NCBI RefSeq assembly: GCF_901875635.1
Contig: NZ_CABFMN010000069.1
Location: forward strand, 27,343-91,342
Direction: 5' to 3'
DNA from: Xylophilus ampelinus
Lineage (GTDB): Bacteria > Pseudomonadota > Gammaproteobacteria > Burkholderiales > Burkholderiaceae_C
DNA length: 64,000 nucleotides
This document shows positions 41,582 through 50,232 of this stretch, piece by piece. The notes beneath the pieces were generated by a model, which was not told where the DNA came from, did no database searches, and saw only the letters and a program-made list of their open reading frames with translations. The translations under genes were made by a program, and so were the position numbers. Each line of letters begins with the position of its first letter. Within the stretch, counting starts at the first letter, position 1.

Positions 41582-43314
41582 GCGGCGCGCGCGCGCACGG
41601 CCCGCTGCCGCGGATGGCGGTCGTGTGCCTGCTGCTGGGGGCGGGCGTTGGCCCGGCCTGCGCGCAGGCCCGCGTGCCCGCAACCTCCGCCGCCGGCCAG
41701 GGCGGCTACATGACACATCAGGTCGTTGCGGGCGAGACGCTCGCCGTCATCGGCATGCGTCACCTGCGCGAGCCTCGCCAGTGGCGCCATTTGCAGCGAC
41801 TCAATCACATCGCCGATCCGGATGCGCTCCCACCGGGCCGCACGGTCCGGATTCCGGCGTGGATGCTCAAGCCGGCGGCGGTCGGCGCCCAGGTGGAGTT
41901 CGTGCGTGGCGAGGGCGTGGTCAGCCGGGCCGGCGGCGTCCAGCGGCCCGACGATGCGGCGCCCGTGCGGGTCGTCCCGGGTGCCCGCCTGACGGAGGGC
42001 GCGCGCATCCAGGTGCCCGAGAACGGCTACCTGCGCCTGCGCCTGGCCGATGGGTCGATCGTGCGAGTGCTGGCGGGGTCCGACGTCGAGCTCAAGCGCC
42101 TGCGCCGGCGCAACAACGCCGCCAGCTTCGAATCCGTCGTCGACGTCAAGAAGGGCAAGGTCGAGTCCGAGGTGTCCAGGCAGCCCGCGGGCCGGGTCTT
42201 CGAGATTCATGCGCCGGGCGCGGTGGCCAGCGTGCGCGGCACGCGCTTCGACGTTTCGGTTGCAGAGGACGGCCGGATGGGCGCTGCCGTGAGCGAGGGT
42301 GAGGTGGCGTTGCGCGCGCGGGCGGCTGCGCGGCGCGTCAAGATCCGCACTGCGCGCCTGGGGCCTGGCCAGGGCGCTGTGGTGGATGCGGGAGGCCAGC
42401 TCGGCAACCGCCGTGTGCTTCTGCCGGCGCCTGGACTCGACGCGCTTGCCGACATCTACGAAGACGCCGACGTCATGCGGCTCGACCTCGGCACCGCCAC
42501 GGGTGACTTCGAGGTCCGCATCGCGCGGGATTCCGCCTTCCAGGACGTGCTGCGCAACGGGGTGGCGCGCGGCGGGCGGATGGATCTGCCCACGCTTGAC
42601 GACGGCGTCTACACCGTAGGCGTGCGGGCGCTCGATGCCGACGGGCTGGCCGGCTCCGAGGCGCAGCGTCGGATCCGCGTGCATGCGCGCCCGGTGCCAC
42701 CGCTGTACCAATACCCGCCGCCGGGCGGCCGGGTGACGGCCGACGGCGTGCCACTGGTCTGCTCCGAGGTGGCCGATGTGGCCTGGGTGCACGTACAGGT
42801 GGCCAGCCGCGCCGATTTCACAGCACCCGAGATCGACGAGTCGCGGCTGCAACGCTGCCAGATCGGACTCGCGACGCTGGCGCCGGGCGACTACCACTGG
42901 CGCGTCGCCTCGGTGCGCGACGACGGCACGGCCGCGGGCGACCACGGTCCCTTCGCACGGGCGCAGCGGTTTTCCGTCGTGGCGACGCCACGGGTCGGTC
43001 AGGTCGAGGTCGTGGATGCGGGCGAGAGTCCCACGCTCCATTGGGCTGCGGCTCCTGGGCAGACCTTCCGGGGCCAGGTCGCCAGCGATCCGACGTTCCA
43101 GCGCATCGTTCACGAGATCGACCTGAAGCAGGCGCAATGGACGCTCGGCGGCTTGCCGCGCGGCCTGTACCACGTGCGCCTGCGCGCCCTCGATGCCGGC
43201 GGGCTGCCCGGTCCCTGGGCGCCGGCGCGGCGCGTGCAGGTAGGCGGCACACTGCAGAGTGGCAGCGGCGCCCGGGTGACCAGCAGCGACGGCGAACCGG
43301 TGTTGCGCCCCTGA
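41578..43314 (+). CDS. Periplasmic LysM-FecR domain protein
   Basis: Exported protein of 578 residues. A signal peptide (1-29, cleaved after GPACA) is followed by a LysM domain at about 44-97 (HQVVAGETLAVIGMRHLREP). A FecR domain at about 125-255 contains LRLADGSIVRVLAGSDVELK and APGAVASVRGTRFDVSVAE. The C-terminal half has three fibronectin-like segments, each with a strand pair such as GVYTVGVRALDADGLAG or GLYHVRLRALDAGGLPG. LysM suggests binding to peptidoglycan; FecR domains typically relay envelope signals. It lacks a transmembrane helix, so any contact with the kinase would be in the periplasm. Start and stop are tightly packed with its neighbours. Confidence 0.88.
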   Translation: MSGARAHGPLPRMAVVCLLLGAGVGPACAQARVPATSAAGQGGYMTHQVVAGETLAVIGMRHLREPRQWRHLQRLNHIADPDALPPGRTVRIPAWMLKPAAVGAQVEFVRGEGVVSRAGGVQRPDDAAPVRVVPGARLTEGARIQVPENGYLRLRLADGSIVRVLAGSDVELKRLRRRNNAASFESVVDVKKGKVESEVSRQPAGRVFEIHAPGAVASVRGTRFDVSVAEDGRMGAAVSEGEVALRARAAARRVKIRTARLGPGQGAVVDAGGQLGNRRVLLPAPGLDALADIYEDADVMRLDLGTATGDFEVRIARDSAFQDVLRNGVARGGRMDLPTLDDGVYTVGVRALDADGLAGSEAQRRIRVHARPVPPLYQYPPPGGRVTADGVPLVCSEVADVAWVHVQVASRADFTAPEIDESRLQRCQIGLATLAPGDYHWRVASVRDDGTAAGDHGPFARAQRFSVVATPRVGQVEVVDAGESPTLHWAAAPGQTFRGQVASDPTFQRIVHEIDLKQAQWTLGGLPRGLYHVRLRALDAGGLPGPWAPARRVQVGGTLQSGSGARVTSSDGEPVLRP

Positions 43315-43319
43315 TCCCG

Positions 43320-45755
43320 GTGGCTCAATCGCCCGATTCATCTCCTGCCGCGCCCGAGCCCACGGCCGCCCACGTCGCTGTTCCCGGTCCGCCGCAGGCC
43401 TGGCCCGAGCGGATGCGCCGGTTTTGGCGTCGCCGCGGTCCCTGGCTGCTGCTGTCCGCCGCCATGCTGGGCCTGACGGGCGTGCTCACGCTGCTGCAGG
43501 CCTTTCCGCGCGTGGACCGCATGCTGCAGGACAACGCCCGTGCCGCGATGGGCCAGCGCAGCACGGGCGATGTGGTGCTGGTCACCATCGACGACGCCTC
43601 GCTCGAGGCCGTGGGGCGCTGGCCCTGGCGCCGCGCGTTGCATGCCGAGGTGCTTCGCCGCATCGCGGCGCAGTCGCCGCGCTGCATCGGCCTGGACCTG
43701 CTGCTCACCGAGCAGGACGAGGACGACCGCGAGGACGATCTCGTGCTGGCCGAGGCGATGCGCGACAGTGGCTGCGTGGTGCTGCCGATGGCGCTCCAGT
43801 CCGCCGGTGGCCGGCCGCAGAAGGAGCTCGTGCCGGTGCCCGTGCTGGCCGCGGCGGCCGCGGGCATCGGCCATGCCCACATCTCGCTCGACCAGGACGG
43901 CGTGGCGCGCAGCGTCTACCTGACCGAGGGTTTCGAGGGGCGGCCCTGGCCCCACTTCGTGAAGGCGCTGTACGAGGCGGGAGAGGCCTGGGCCGGCGGT
44001 CGCGGCCTGCCCGCTCATCCGGCGCTGCCACCGCCGGCCGGTGCGCAGGGACCGTGGCAGCGCAGCGATCACGAGCTCGTCGTGTTCGCCTATGGTGACC
44101 TTCCGTTGGCCAGCGTCTCGTACATCGATGTACTGCGTGGCAAGGTGCCGCCCGGCCTGTTCCGCGACCGCTACGTGCTCGTGGGCACCACCGCCCTGGG
44201 GATGGGCGACGCGTACGCCACCGCAGCACCCAGCGCCACAGGGCTGACGGCCGGCATCCAGATCTTCGCCCACGTGCTGCAGGGCCTGATCGCCGACCGC
44301 CACGTGGTGACGGCCTCGCCCTGGCAGGACCTGGCCTTCAACTTGCTGCCGCTGATGGTCGTGTTGCTCGGCCTCCTGTGGCTGCGTCCTGCTGGTGTCC
44401 TGCTGCTGATCGTTGCCATGCTCGAACTGAGGCTGGGCCTGCATGTGCTCCGGCCTTGGGTGGGCGTGCAGTTCGCGCCCGCCGTGGGCTTCGTCGCCCT
44501 GTTGACGGTGTACCCGCTGTGGAGCTTGCTGCGCCTCACGGCGGCGCTTCGGTTCCTGCGTGCGGGCTCGGAGCAGCTCAATGCCGAGCTCGAAGGCTTC
44601 CCCGCGCCCAGGCTGCCCGATGCGAGCGGCGACTTCCTCGACCGCCAGATGGCCGCGACCACGGCCGCCGCCCTGCGCATGCGCGACCTGCACCGTTTCG
44701 TGCGCGACGGCATCAACCACCTGCCCGACGCCACGATGGTGCTGGACACGCAGGGTCGGGTGATGATCGCCAACCTCGCCGCGCTGCGGCACTGGCAGGC
44801 GGAGCAGGCGGGCCTGGCCGGACGCGATGCGCACGAGCTGCTGGCCGACGTGACACGCCGCGGCAAGGGCCTGCCGATGATGCCGCCCGACGCACTGCGC
44901 CAGAACCTGCAGCCCGTCATCGACGAGGGGGAGGACGCGCACGGGCGCGTGCTGCTGGTGCGCTGCGTGCCATTCTTCGACGCGGCCAACGCACATGCCG
45001 GCTGGCTCATCGCGCTGGTCGACATCACCCGCGTGCGACAGGCGCAGGGCCAGCGCGACGAGGCGCTGCGCTTCATTTCGCACGACATCCGCGAGCCGAG
45101 CGCTTCGATCCTCACCATCCTCGAGCTGGCGCGCTCCCGGCCCGAGCAGTTCACGCAGCGCGAACTGTTCGCACGCATCGAGCGCCATGCGCAGACCGGC
45201 CTGGAGCTGGCCGACGGCTTCGTGGGCCTGGCGCGCGCCGAGGCACAGCCCTTCCGGCCCGAGCCGCTCGACCTGGTGGCGCTGCTGCACCAGACCGCCG
45301 ACAACGCCTGGGCAGCCGCGCGCAAGCGCAAGGTGCGCGTGCTGATCGCCGCCGAGCCCGAAGAAGCCCTGTGCGTGGGCGACCGGGCCCTGATCACCCG
45401 CGCGCTGGGCAACGTGCTGAGCAACGCACTGAAGTATTCGCTGCCGGGCTGCGATGTGCACTGCGCTGTGGCCGAGCGGCCACGGCACTGGGCGTTGAGC
45501 GTGCGCGACCAGGGGCCGGGCATCGCGCCGGAGCTACAGTCGCAGCTGTTCCAGCCCTTCCACCGGCTGCACCGCGACACCCACCCCGAGGTGCACGGCG
45601 TCGGGCTGGGCCTGCTGCTGGTGCGCACCGTCGTGCAGCGCCACGGCGGCTCGGTCGAGATCGACAGTGCCGTCGACGCGGGCAGCACCGTGACCCTGGT
45701 GCTGCCCAAACCCACCGAGGCCGAACTGGCCGCCATGACCGCCGAACTCGAATGA
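43320..45755 (+). CDS. CHASE2-domain sensor histidine kinase
   Basis: Membrane histidine kinase of about 811 residues. One N-terminal helix (RGPWLLLSAAMLGLTGVLTL) is followed by a periplasmic CHASE2 domain (about 65-335: VVLVTIDDASLEAVGRWPW), three membrane helices (about 345-420), a PAS domain (about 465-585) and a HisKA domain with H588 (FISHDIREPSASILTILELA). The HATPase region follows (N box NVLSNALKYS, G1 VRDQGPGIA, G2 GVGLGLLLVR). Start chosen as GTG 43320, six bases after the upstream stop. It lacks a strong ribosome binding site and an ATG about 90 bases later (MRRFWRRRG) is possible. Operon partner of the regulator at 40853. Confidence 0.9.
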   Translation: MAQSPDSSPAAPEPTAAHVAVPGPPQAWPERMRRFWRRRGPWLLLSAAMLGLTGVLTLLQAFPRVDRMLQDNARAAMGQRSTGDVVLVTIDDASLEAVGRWPWRRALHAEVLRRIAAQSPRCIGLDLLLTEQDEDDREDDLVLAEAMRDSGCVVLPMALQSAGGRPQKELVPVPVLAAAAAGIGHAHISLDQDGVARSVYLTEGFEGRPWPHFVKALYEAGEAWAGGRGLPAHPALPPPAGAQGPWQRSDHELVVFAYGDLPLASVSYIDVLRGKVPPGLFRDRYVLVGTTALGMGDAYATAAPSATGLTAGIQIFAHVLQGLIADRHVVTASPWQDLAFNLLPLMVVLLGLLWLRPAGVLLLIVAMLELRLGLHVLRPWVGVQFAPAVGFVALLTVYPLWSLLRLTAALRFLRAGSEQLNAELEGFPAPRLPDASGDFLDRQMAATTAAALRMRDLHRFVRDGINHLPDATMVLDTQGRVMIANLAALRHWQAEQAGLAGRDAHELLADVTRRGKGLPMMPPDALRQNLQPVIDEGEDAHGRVLLVRCVPFFDAANAHAGWLIALVDITRVRQAQGQRDEALRFISHDIREPSASILTILELARSRPEQFTQRELFARIERHAQTGLELADGFVGLARAEAQPFRPEPLDLVALLHQTADNAWAAARKRKVRVLIAAEPEEALCVGDRALITRALGNVLSNALKYSLPGCDVHCAVAERPRHWALSVRDQGPGIAPELQSQLFQPFHRLHRDTHPEVHGVGLGLLLVRTVVQRHGGSVEIDSAVDAGSTVTLVLPKPTEAELAAMTAELE

Positions 45756-46207
45756 ACACCCCGATGAACTTCGCCCCGACCTGCAAACGCCTGTGGTGGG
45801 CTGCCGGCCTGCTGTTCGTGCTCGCCGGCGCCGCCCGGGCGCAGGACGTCGACGCCACCGCCATGATCCGCGGCGGCCTGGAGGTGATCCAGATGATCGA
45901 CGCCGGCAACACCGGCGAGCTGTGGGACGGCGCGGCCCCCGGCGCCAAGAAGCGCGTGACCCGGCCGGACTTCATCCGCCAGGTCACGCAGGCGCGCACG
46001 CCGCTGGGCACCCCGCAGCAGCGCACCTGGGTGGCCGTGAACCGGCAGGCCGTGAACAACGAAGACCCGGACCTGACGGGCCAGTACGTCAGCATCGAGT
46101 ACGAGACGCGCTTCGCCAACCGCACCAGCGGCAATGCGCGCGAGCTGATCTCCTTCCACCTCGACCGCGACGGCACGTGGCGCTTCAGCGGGTACGTGGT
46201 GCGATGA
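45752..46207 (+). CDS. Exported DUF4019-type protein
   Basis: A 151-residue protein with a signal peptide (about 1-30, ending GAARA before QD). The mature part follows the DUF4019 pattern: a helical stretch with Asp and Trp (IQMIDAGNTGELWDGAA), RxxFIRQVTQARTPLGTPQQR, and a final strand DGTWRFSGYVVR. Family function is unknown. It overlaps the kinase stop and the next start by four bases each (ATGA twice), so it is translated as part of the sensor operon. A periplasmic accessory role in sensing is inference. Confidence 0.75.
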   Translation: MNTPMNFAPTCKRLWWAAGLLFVLAGAARAQDVDATAMIRGGLEVIQMIDAGNTGELWDGAAPGAKKRVTRPDFIRQVTQARTPLGTPQQRTWVAVNRQAVNNEDPDLTGQYVSIEYETRFANRTSGNARELISFHLDRDGTWRFSGYVVR

Positions 46208-46710
46208 ACGCCGCGCCGCGCTGGCGGCCCAACGTCACCGTCGCCGCCATCATCGAGCGCGAGGGCCGCTACCTGCTGGTGGAGGAACACACCGACCACG
46301 GCCTCAAGCTCAACACGCCGGCCGGGCATCTGGACCCCGGCGAATCGCCGGCCGAGGGCTGCGCGCGCGAGGCGCTCGAAGAAACGGCCCACCACTTCAC
46401 GCCCACGGCGCTGGTCGGCGTGTACATGGCGCGCTTCGAGCGTTCCACGCCGGGCGACGCGGGCGACACCGACATCACCTATCTGCGCTTCGCGTTCGCC
46501 GGCGAGCTGGGCGACCAGGAGCCGGGGCGCGCGCTCGACGAGGGCATCGTGCGCACGCTGTGGATGACGCCCGACGAGATCCGCGCCAGCACCGCGCGCC
46601 ACCGCAGCCCGCTGCTGCTGCAGTGCGTGGAAGACCACCTGGCGGGCCAGCGCTACCCGCTCGATCTCTTCCACGTCGATGCGTCGGTCGGGTTACTACA
46701 AAAAAGATAG
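46204..46710 (+). CDS. NUDIX hydrolase (NudJ-like)
   Basis: A 168-residue NUDIX protein with box GHLDPGESPAEGCAREALEE followed by TAH. The usual final Gly-hydrophobic pair is replaced by Ala-His, as is common in this betaproteobacterial subgroup. Related E. coli NudJ hydrolyses thiamine pyrophosphates and nucleotides, but the substrate here is uncertain. Last gene of the five-gene operon (ATGA overlap with DUF4019). Its final residues (about LLQKR) and stop codon lie inside an intergenic repeat (copy 5), so the original C-terminus may have been altered by that repeat. Confidence 0.87.
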   Translation: MNAAPRWRPNVTVAAIIEREGRYLLVEEHTDHGLKLNTPAGHLDPGESPAEGCAREALEETAHHFTPTALVGVYMARFERSTPGDAGDTDITYLRFAFAGELGDQEPGRALDEGIVRTLWMTPDEIRASTARHRSPLLLQCVEDHLAGQRYPLDLFHVDASVGLLQKR

Positions 46711-46760
46711 CTGCTCACGCCCGACGGCTGGACGCAATAGCTCTGTTTTTCTTGAAAAAT
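46692..46760 (+). repeat. Comamonadaceae-type palindromic intergenic repeat, copy 5
   Basis: Family elements are TTACTAC, AAAAAAGATAGCTGCTC, ACGCCCG, GGACGCAATAGCTC, TGTTTTT and CTTGAAAAA. An imperfect hairpin (ATAGCT...AGCTCT) followed by GTTTTTC could end the sensor operon on the plus strand. It overlaps the last codons of the NUDIX gene. Confidence 0.65.
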
Positions 46761-46784
46761 TGCTAAGTCGACTCTTAGCAATTT
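46755..46784 (-). terminator. Intrinsic terminator of mnmA
   Basis: AAATTGCTAAG-TCGACT-CTTAGCAATTT is a perfect 11-base inverted repeat (46757-46767 and 46774-46784). On the minus strand it starts 11 bases after the mnmA stop, and a T-run (46759-46755) follows it. Confidence 0.8.
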
Positions 46785-46794
46785 CGCGCTTCAG

Positions 46795-47904
46795 TCAGGC
46801 CGCCGACGCGATCACCCCGCCGCCCAGGCACACCTCGCCGTCGTACAGCACGGCCGATTGCCCCGGCGTCACGGCCCATTGCGGCTGTGGAAAGTCCAGA
46901 CGCAAGGCGCGTTCGCCCTCGGTCGCCAGCGTGCCCGGCGCGTCGGCCTGGCGGTAGCGCGTCTTCGTGCCGTAGCTGCCGGCGGCGGGCGGTGTGCCGG
47001 CCACCCAGCTCGCATCCTGCGCCGACAGTGCGTTCGACAGCAGCCACGGATGGTCGTGGCCCTGCACCACCCAGAGCGTGTTCCTCTCCATGTCCTTGCG
47101 GGCCACGAACCAGGGCGCGTGCTCGCCGCCGCCGCGCTGGGCGCCCTTTTCCTTGACGCCGCCGATGCCCAGGCCCTGGCGCTGGCCCAGCGTGTAGAAC
47201 GACAGCCCGTGGTGCTCGCCCAGCACGCGGCCGCGCTCGTCCTTGATCGGCCCCGGCGCCTTCTGGATGTAGCGGTTGAGGAACTCGCGAAACGGCCGCT
47301 CGCCGATGAAGCAGATGCCGGTGGAGTCCTTCTTGGCCGCCACCGGCAGGCCGATCTCGGTCGCGATGCGGCGTACCTCGCTCTTGTGCAGCTCGCCGAC
47401 CGGGAACAGCGCCTTGGACAACTGCGCCTGGTTCAGGCGGTGCAGGAAGTAGCTCTGGTCCTTGGAGGGGTCCAGGCCCTTGAGGAGTTCGTGCAGGCCC
47501 GTCGAGGGATTGAAGCGCACCCTCGCGTAGTGGCCGGTCGCGATCTTCTCGGCGCCCAGCCGCATCGCGTGATCGAGGAAGGCCTTGAACTTGATCTCGG
47601 CGTTGCACAGCACGTCGGGGTTGGGCGTGCGGCCGGCCTGGTATTCGCGCAGAAACTCGGCGAACACGCGGTCCTTGTAGTCGGCCGCGAAGTTGACGTG
47701 CTCGATCTCGATGCCGAGCACGTCCGCGACGCTGGCGGCGTCGACGAAGTCGATGTTGGACGAGCAGTACTCGCTGTCGTCGTCATCCTCCCAGTTCTTC
47801 ATGAAGATGCCGACGACCTCGTGGCCCTGTTGTTGGAGCAGGTGCGCCGTGACGGCCGAATCCACGCCGCCCGACAGCCCCACCACCACGCGCTGTTTGG
47901 TCAT
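46795..47904 (-). CDS. mnmA: tRNA-specific 2-thiouridylase MnmA
   Basis: Adds sulfur to U34 of tRNA for Lys, Glu and Gln, using ATP and a persulfide relay. It has 369 residues. The PP-loop is [10 protein letters not shown] (about 9-18). The two catalytic cysteines are C100 ([12 protein letters not shown]) and C198 ([10 protein letters not shown]), near-identical in position to those of E. coli. [20 protein letters not shown] and [10 protein letters not shown] are also conserved. Start chosen at [13 protein letters not shown]. Stands alone, with a strong terminator directly after it. Confidence 0.97.
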   Translation of the reverse strand: MTKQRVVVGLSGGVDSAVTAHLLQQQGHEVVGIFMKNWEDDDDSEYCSSNIDFVDAASVADVLGIEIEHVNFAADYKDRVFAEFLREYQAGRTPNPDVLCNAEIKFKAFLDHAMRLGAEKIATGHYARVRFNPSTGLHELLKGLDPSKDQSYFLHRLNQAQLSKALFPVGELHKSEVRRIATEIGLPVAAKKDSTGICFIGERPFREFLNRYIQKAPGPIKDERGRVLGEHHGLSFYTLGQRQGLGIGGVKEKGAQRGGGEHAPWFVARKDMERNTLWVVQGHDHPWLLSNALSAQDASWVAGTPPAAGSYGTKTRYRQADAPGTLATEGERALRLDFPQPQWAVTPGQSAVLYDGEVCLGGGVIASAA

Positions 47905-48045
47905 AGGGCACGGATTGTCGGCGCTCGTGGATGGGTCCGTCGGCCCTGCGGGAATGCACGCCGGCTCCGGGAAAGCACGCGCGCCGCGGACGCTGCTCGC
48001 TTCCACAATGCGCGCCACCCCCAAGACGGACGGACGAGGAGCCCC

Positions 48046-49041
48046 ATGACCATCACCCATTCCCCTTCACGGCGCGATGCGCTCGCCGCACTGGCCGCCT
48101 TCGGCGCGACCGCCGCCGCACCCGCTTTCGCCCAGGGCGCGCCCTGGCCGCAGAAGGCCCTGCGCCTGGTGGTGCCCTTCGCGCCGGGCGGCTCCAGCGA
48201 GGTGGTCGCGCGCGCCGTGGCCGCCGAACTGAGCAAGCAGCTCGGCCAGAGCGTCTTCGTCGAGAACAAGCCCGGCGGCGCCGGCACCGTCGCCATGCAG
48301 GAGGTCGCGCGCTCGCCGGGCGATGGCTACAACCTCATCCTCGGCCATGTCGGCACCTTGGCCGTGAACCCCTACATGCTGCCCAACCAGCCCTACGACG
48401 TGAATCGCGACTTCGCGCCCGTCACGCTGCTGGCCAAGGTGCCCAACGTGCTGGTGGTGCATCCGGACGTGCCGGTCAAGACCTTCAAGGAATTCATCGC
48501 CTACGCCAAGGCCAACCCCGGCAAGCTCAACTACTCGTCGGCCGGCAACGGCAGCGCGGGCCACCTGAGCATGGAGTACCTCAAGCTCACGGCCGGCTTC
48601 TTCATGACGCACATCCCGTACCGCGGCAGCGGGCCGCAGATGACCGACCTGCTGGCCGGCCGTGTGCAGGTCGCGATGAACGGGCTGCCCAGCGTGTCCT
48701 CCTTCATCAAGGCCGGCAAGCTGCGCGCGCTGGCCGTCGGCTCGGCGCAGCGCGTGCCCGTGCTGCCCGACGTGCCCACCATCGCCGAGAGTGGCTACAA
48801 GGGCTTCGAGACTTCGCAGTGGTACGGCCTGCTCGCGCCGTCGACCACGCCCAGCGCCATCGTCAAGCGCATCCAGGAAGAGAGCGCCAAGGCCCTGAAG
48901 ACCAGCGCCGTGACCGAGCGCTTTGCCCACGACTCGGCCCTGGGCGTGGGCGACACGCCCGAGCAGTTCGCCGCCTTCATCGCCGCCCAGCAGAAGATCT
49001 GGAAGGAAATCGTGGCCAAGGCGGGGATCAAGGCCGATTGA
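48046..49041 (+). CDS. Tripartite tricarboxylate transporter-type substrate-binding protein (Bug family)
   Basis: Periplasmic solute receptor of 331 residues. A twin-arginine-like signal peptide ([18 protein letters not shown], cleaved after AFA near residue 29) is followed by the Bug fold: [37 protein letters not shown] and [20 protein letters not shown]. Bug proteins bind carboxylates, nicotinate or amino acids and are extremely numerous in Comamonadaceae, mostly as orphans without TctA/TctB, as here. Ligand cannot be predicted. The palindromic element at 49040 begins at its stop codon. Confidence 0.93.
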   Translation: MTITHSPSRRDALAALAAFGATAAAPAFAQGAPWPQKALRLVVPFAPGGSSEVVARAVAAELSKQLGQSVFVENKPGGAGTVAMQEVARSPGDGYNLILGHVGTLAVNPYMLPNQPYDVNRDFAPVTLLAKVPNVLVVHPDVPVKTFKEFIAYAKANPGKLNYSSAGNGSAGHLSMEYLKLTAGFFMTHIPYRGSGPQMTDLLAGRVQVAMNGLPSVSSFIKAGKLRALAVGSAQRVPVLPDVPTIAESGYKGFETSQWYGLLAPSTTPSAIVKRIQEESAKALKTSAVTERFAHDSALGVGDTPEQFAAFIAAQQKIWKEIVAKAGIKAD

Positions 49042-49140
49042 TACCGGATTGCGTGACCCGTTCACGCTGAGCCTGTCGAAGCGCCGCGCAGGGCTTCGAC
49101 AGGCTCAGCCCGAACGAACCTTGGGTCGCAGTTCGGTATG
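49040..49140. repeat. ~100-base nested palindromic element (MITE/REP-like)
   Basis: Inner arms CGTTCxxGCTGAGCCTGTCG and GCTTCGACAGGCTCAG lie at 49060-49083 and 49093-49116. Outer arms, ATACCGGATTGCGTGACCC at 49041-49059 and the complementary TGGGTCGCAGTTCGGTAT at 49122-49139, pair with a few mismatches. The whole folds into one long hairpin. The GAGCCTGTCGAAG core is, from memory, a very common dispersed palindrome in Proteobacteria. No reading frame is present. Confidence 0.75.
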
Positions 49141-49150
49141 AGCGCCTCTT

Positions 49151-49212
49151 CCAAGCAAAAAATGCCTGCGGCGCCGATGCGGCGGACGCAGGCAGCTATC
49201 AATTCAGGAGCG
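49151..49212 (-). repeat. Intergenic repeat copy 6, acting as the corA terminator
   Basis: Read on the minus strand: TTGATAGCTGCCTGCG, GGCGCCGCAGGC, ATTTTTTGCTTGG. The hairpin GCCTGCG/CGCAGGC (arms 49193-49187 and 49170-49164, with an inner GCCG/CGGC) is followed by A and six T (49162-49157). It begins about 50 bases past the corA stop, so it should terminate corA transcripts. Together with the element at 49040-49140 it fills the 204-base gap. Confidence 0.72.
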
Positions 49213-49245
49213 ATCGGCGATGCGCCGAAGGCGCCATGGACGTGG

Positions 49246-50232
49246 TCACTTCAACCATCCTCGCTTGCGGAAGTAGAGCATCGGCCCCACTGCGCTCAGC
49301 ACCATCAGCCCCAGCACGTAGGGGTAGCCGAAGCCCCACTCCAGCTCGGGCATGAACTTGAAGTTCATGCCGTAGATGCTGGCGATCAGCGTCGGCGGCA
49401 GCAGGGCCACGCTGGCGACCGAGAAGATCTTGATGATCTTGTTCTGGTTGATGTTGATGAAGCCGACCGTGGCGTCCATCAGGAAGTTGATCTTGTCGAA
49501 GAGGAAGGCCGTGTGGCTGTCCAGCGATTCGATGTCGCGCAGGATCTGGCGCGCTTCCTCGAACTGCTCGGCATTGAGCATCTTGCTGCGCATCATGAAG
49601 CTCACCGCGCGCCGCGTGTCCATCACGTTGCGGCGGATGCGTCCGTTCAAGTCTTCCTGTCGCGCGATCAGCCCCAGCACCTCGCCGGCGATCTCGTCGC
49701 TGACGTTGCCCTTGAGCACCTTGGCGCCGGCCTGCTCGAGCTCGTCGTAGATGCCTTCGAGCGTGTCGGCCGAATACTCCGCATCGGCATCGAAGAGCTT
49801 GAGCAGCACCTCCTTGGCGTCCTCGATCAGCCCCGGCGCGCGGCGCGCCCGCATGCGCAGCAGGCGGAACACCGGCACGTCCTCGTCATGGATCGAGAAC
49901 AGCACGCCGCGGCTCTTGAGCTCGGCGTTGTGCTGGTTGAGGATGAAGGCCACGCGCACGTTGCGCGGCTCGTCGGCGTCGGCGATCAGGAAGTCGCTGC
50001 GCACGTGCAGGTCGCCATTGTCCTCTTCGTAGAAGCGGGCCGACTCCTCGATGTCGTCGTCGGTCACGTCCTCCGGAATCGAGAGGCCGTAGTACTGCTT
50101 GACCCAGCGCTTCTCTTCGAGCGAGGGCGATTCGAGGTCGACCCAGATGGGCTGGAACTTCGACAGCTCCTCGAGGGCCTCGATCTCTTCCTGGACGAGG
50201 CGGCCGTTGGCGAGCGTGAAGATGTTGAGCAT
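49246..50232 (-). CDS. corA: Magnesium/cobalt channel CorA
   Basis: Pentameric divalent cation channel of the inner membrane, 328 residues. A long cytoplasmic N-domain ends in a charged helix. The two C-terminal membrane helices carry the selectivity motif YGMNF (about residue 290) and end FRKRGWLK. Starts MLNIFTLANGRLVQEE, with GGAGG seven bases upstream. No magnesium riboswitch is visible in the leader. Confidence 0.96.
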   Translation of the reverse strand: MLNIFTLANGRLVQEEIEALEELSKFQPIWVDLESPSLEEKRWVKQYYGLSIPEDVTDDDIEESARFYEEDNGDLHVRSDFLIADADEPRNVRVAFILNQHNAELKSRGVLFSIHDEDVPVFRLLRMRARRAPGLIEDAKEVLLKLFDADAEYSADTLEGIYDELEQAGAKVLKGNVSDEIAGEVLGLIARQEDLNGRIRRNVMDTRRAVSFMMRSKMLNAEQFEEARQILRDIESLDSHTAFLFDKINFLMDATVGFININQNKIIKIFSVASVALLPPTLIASIYGMNFKFMPELEWGFGYPYVLGLMVLSAVGPMLYFRKRGWLK

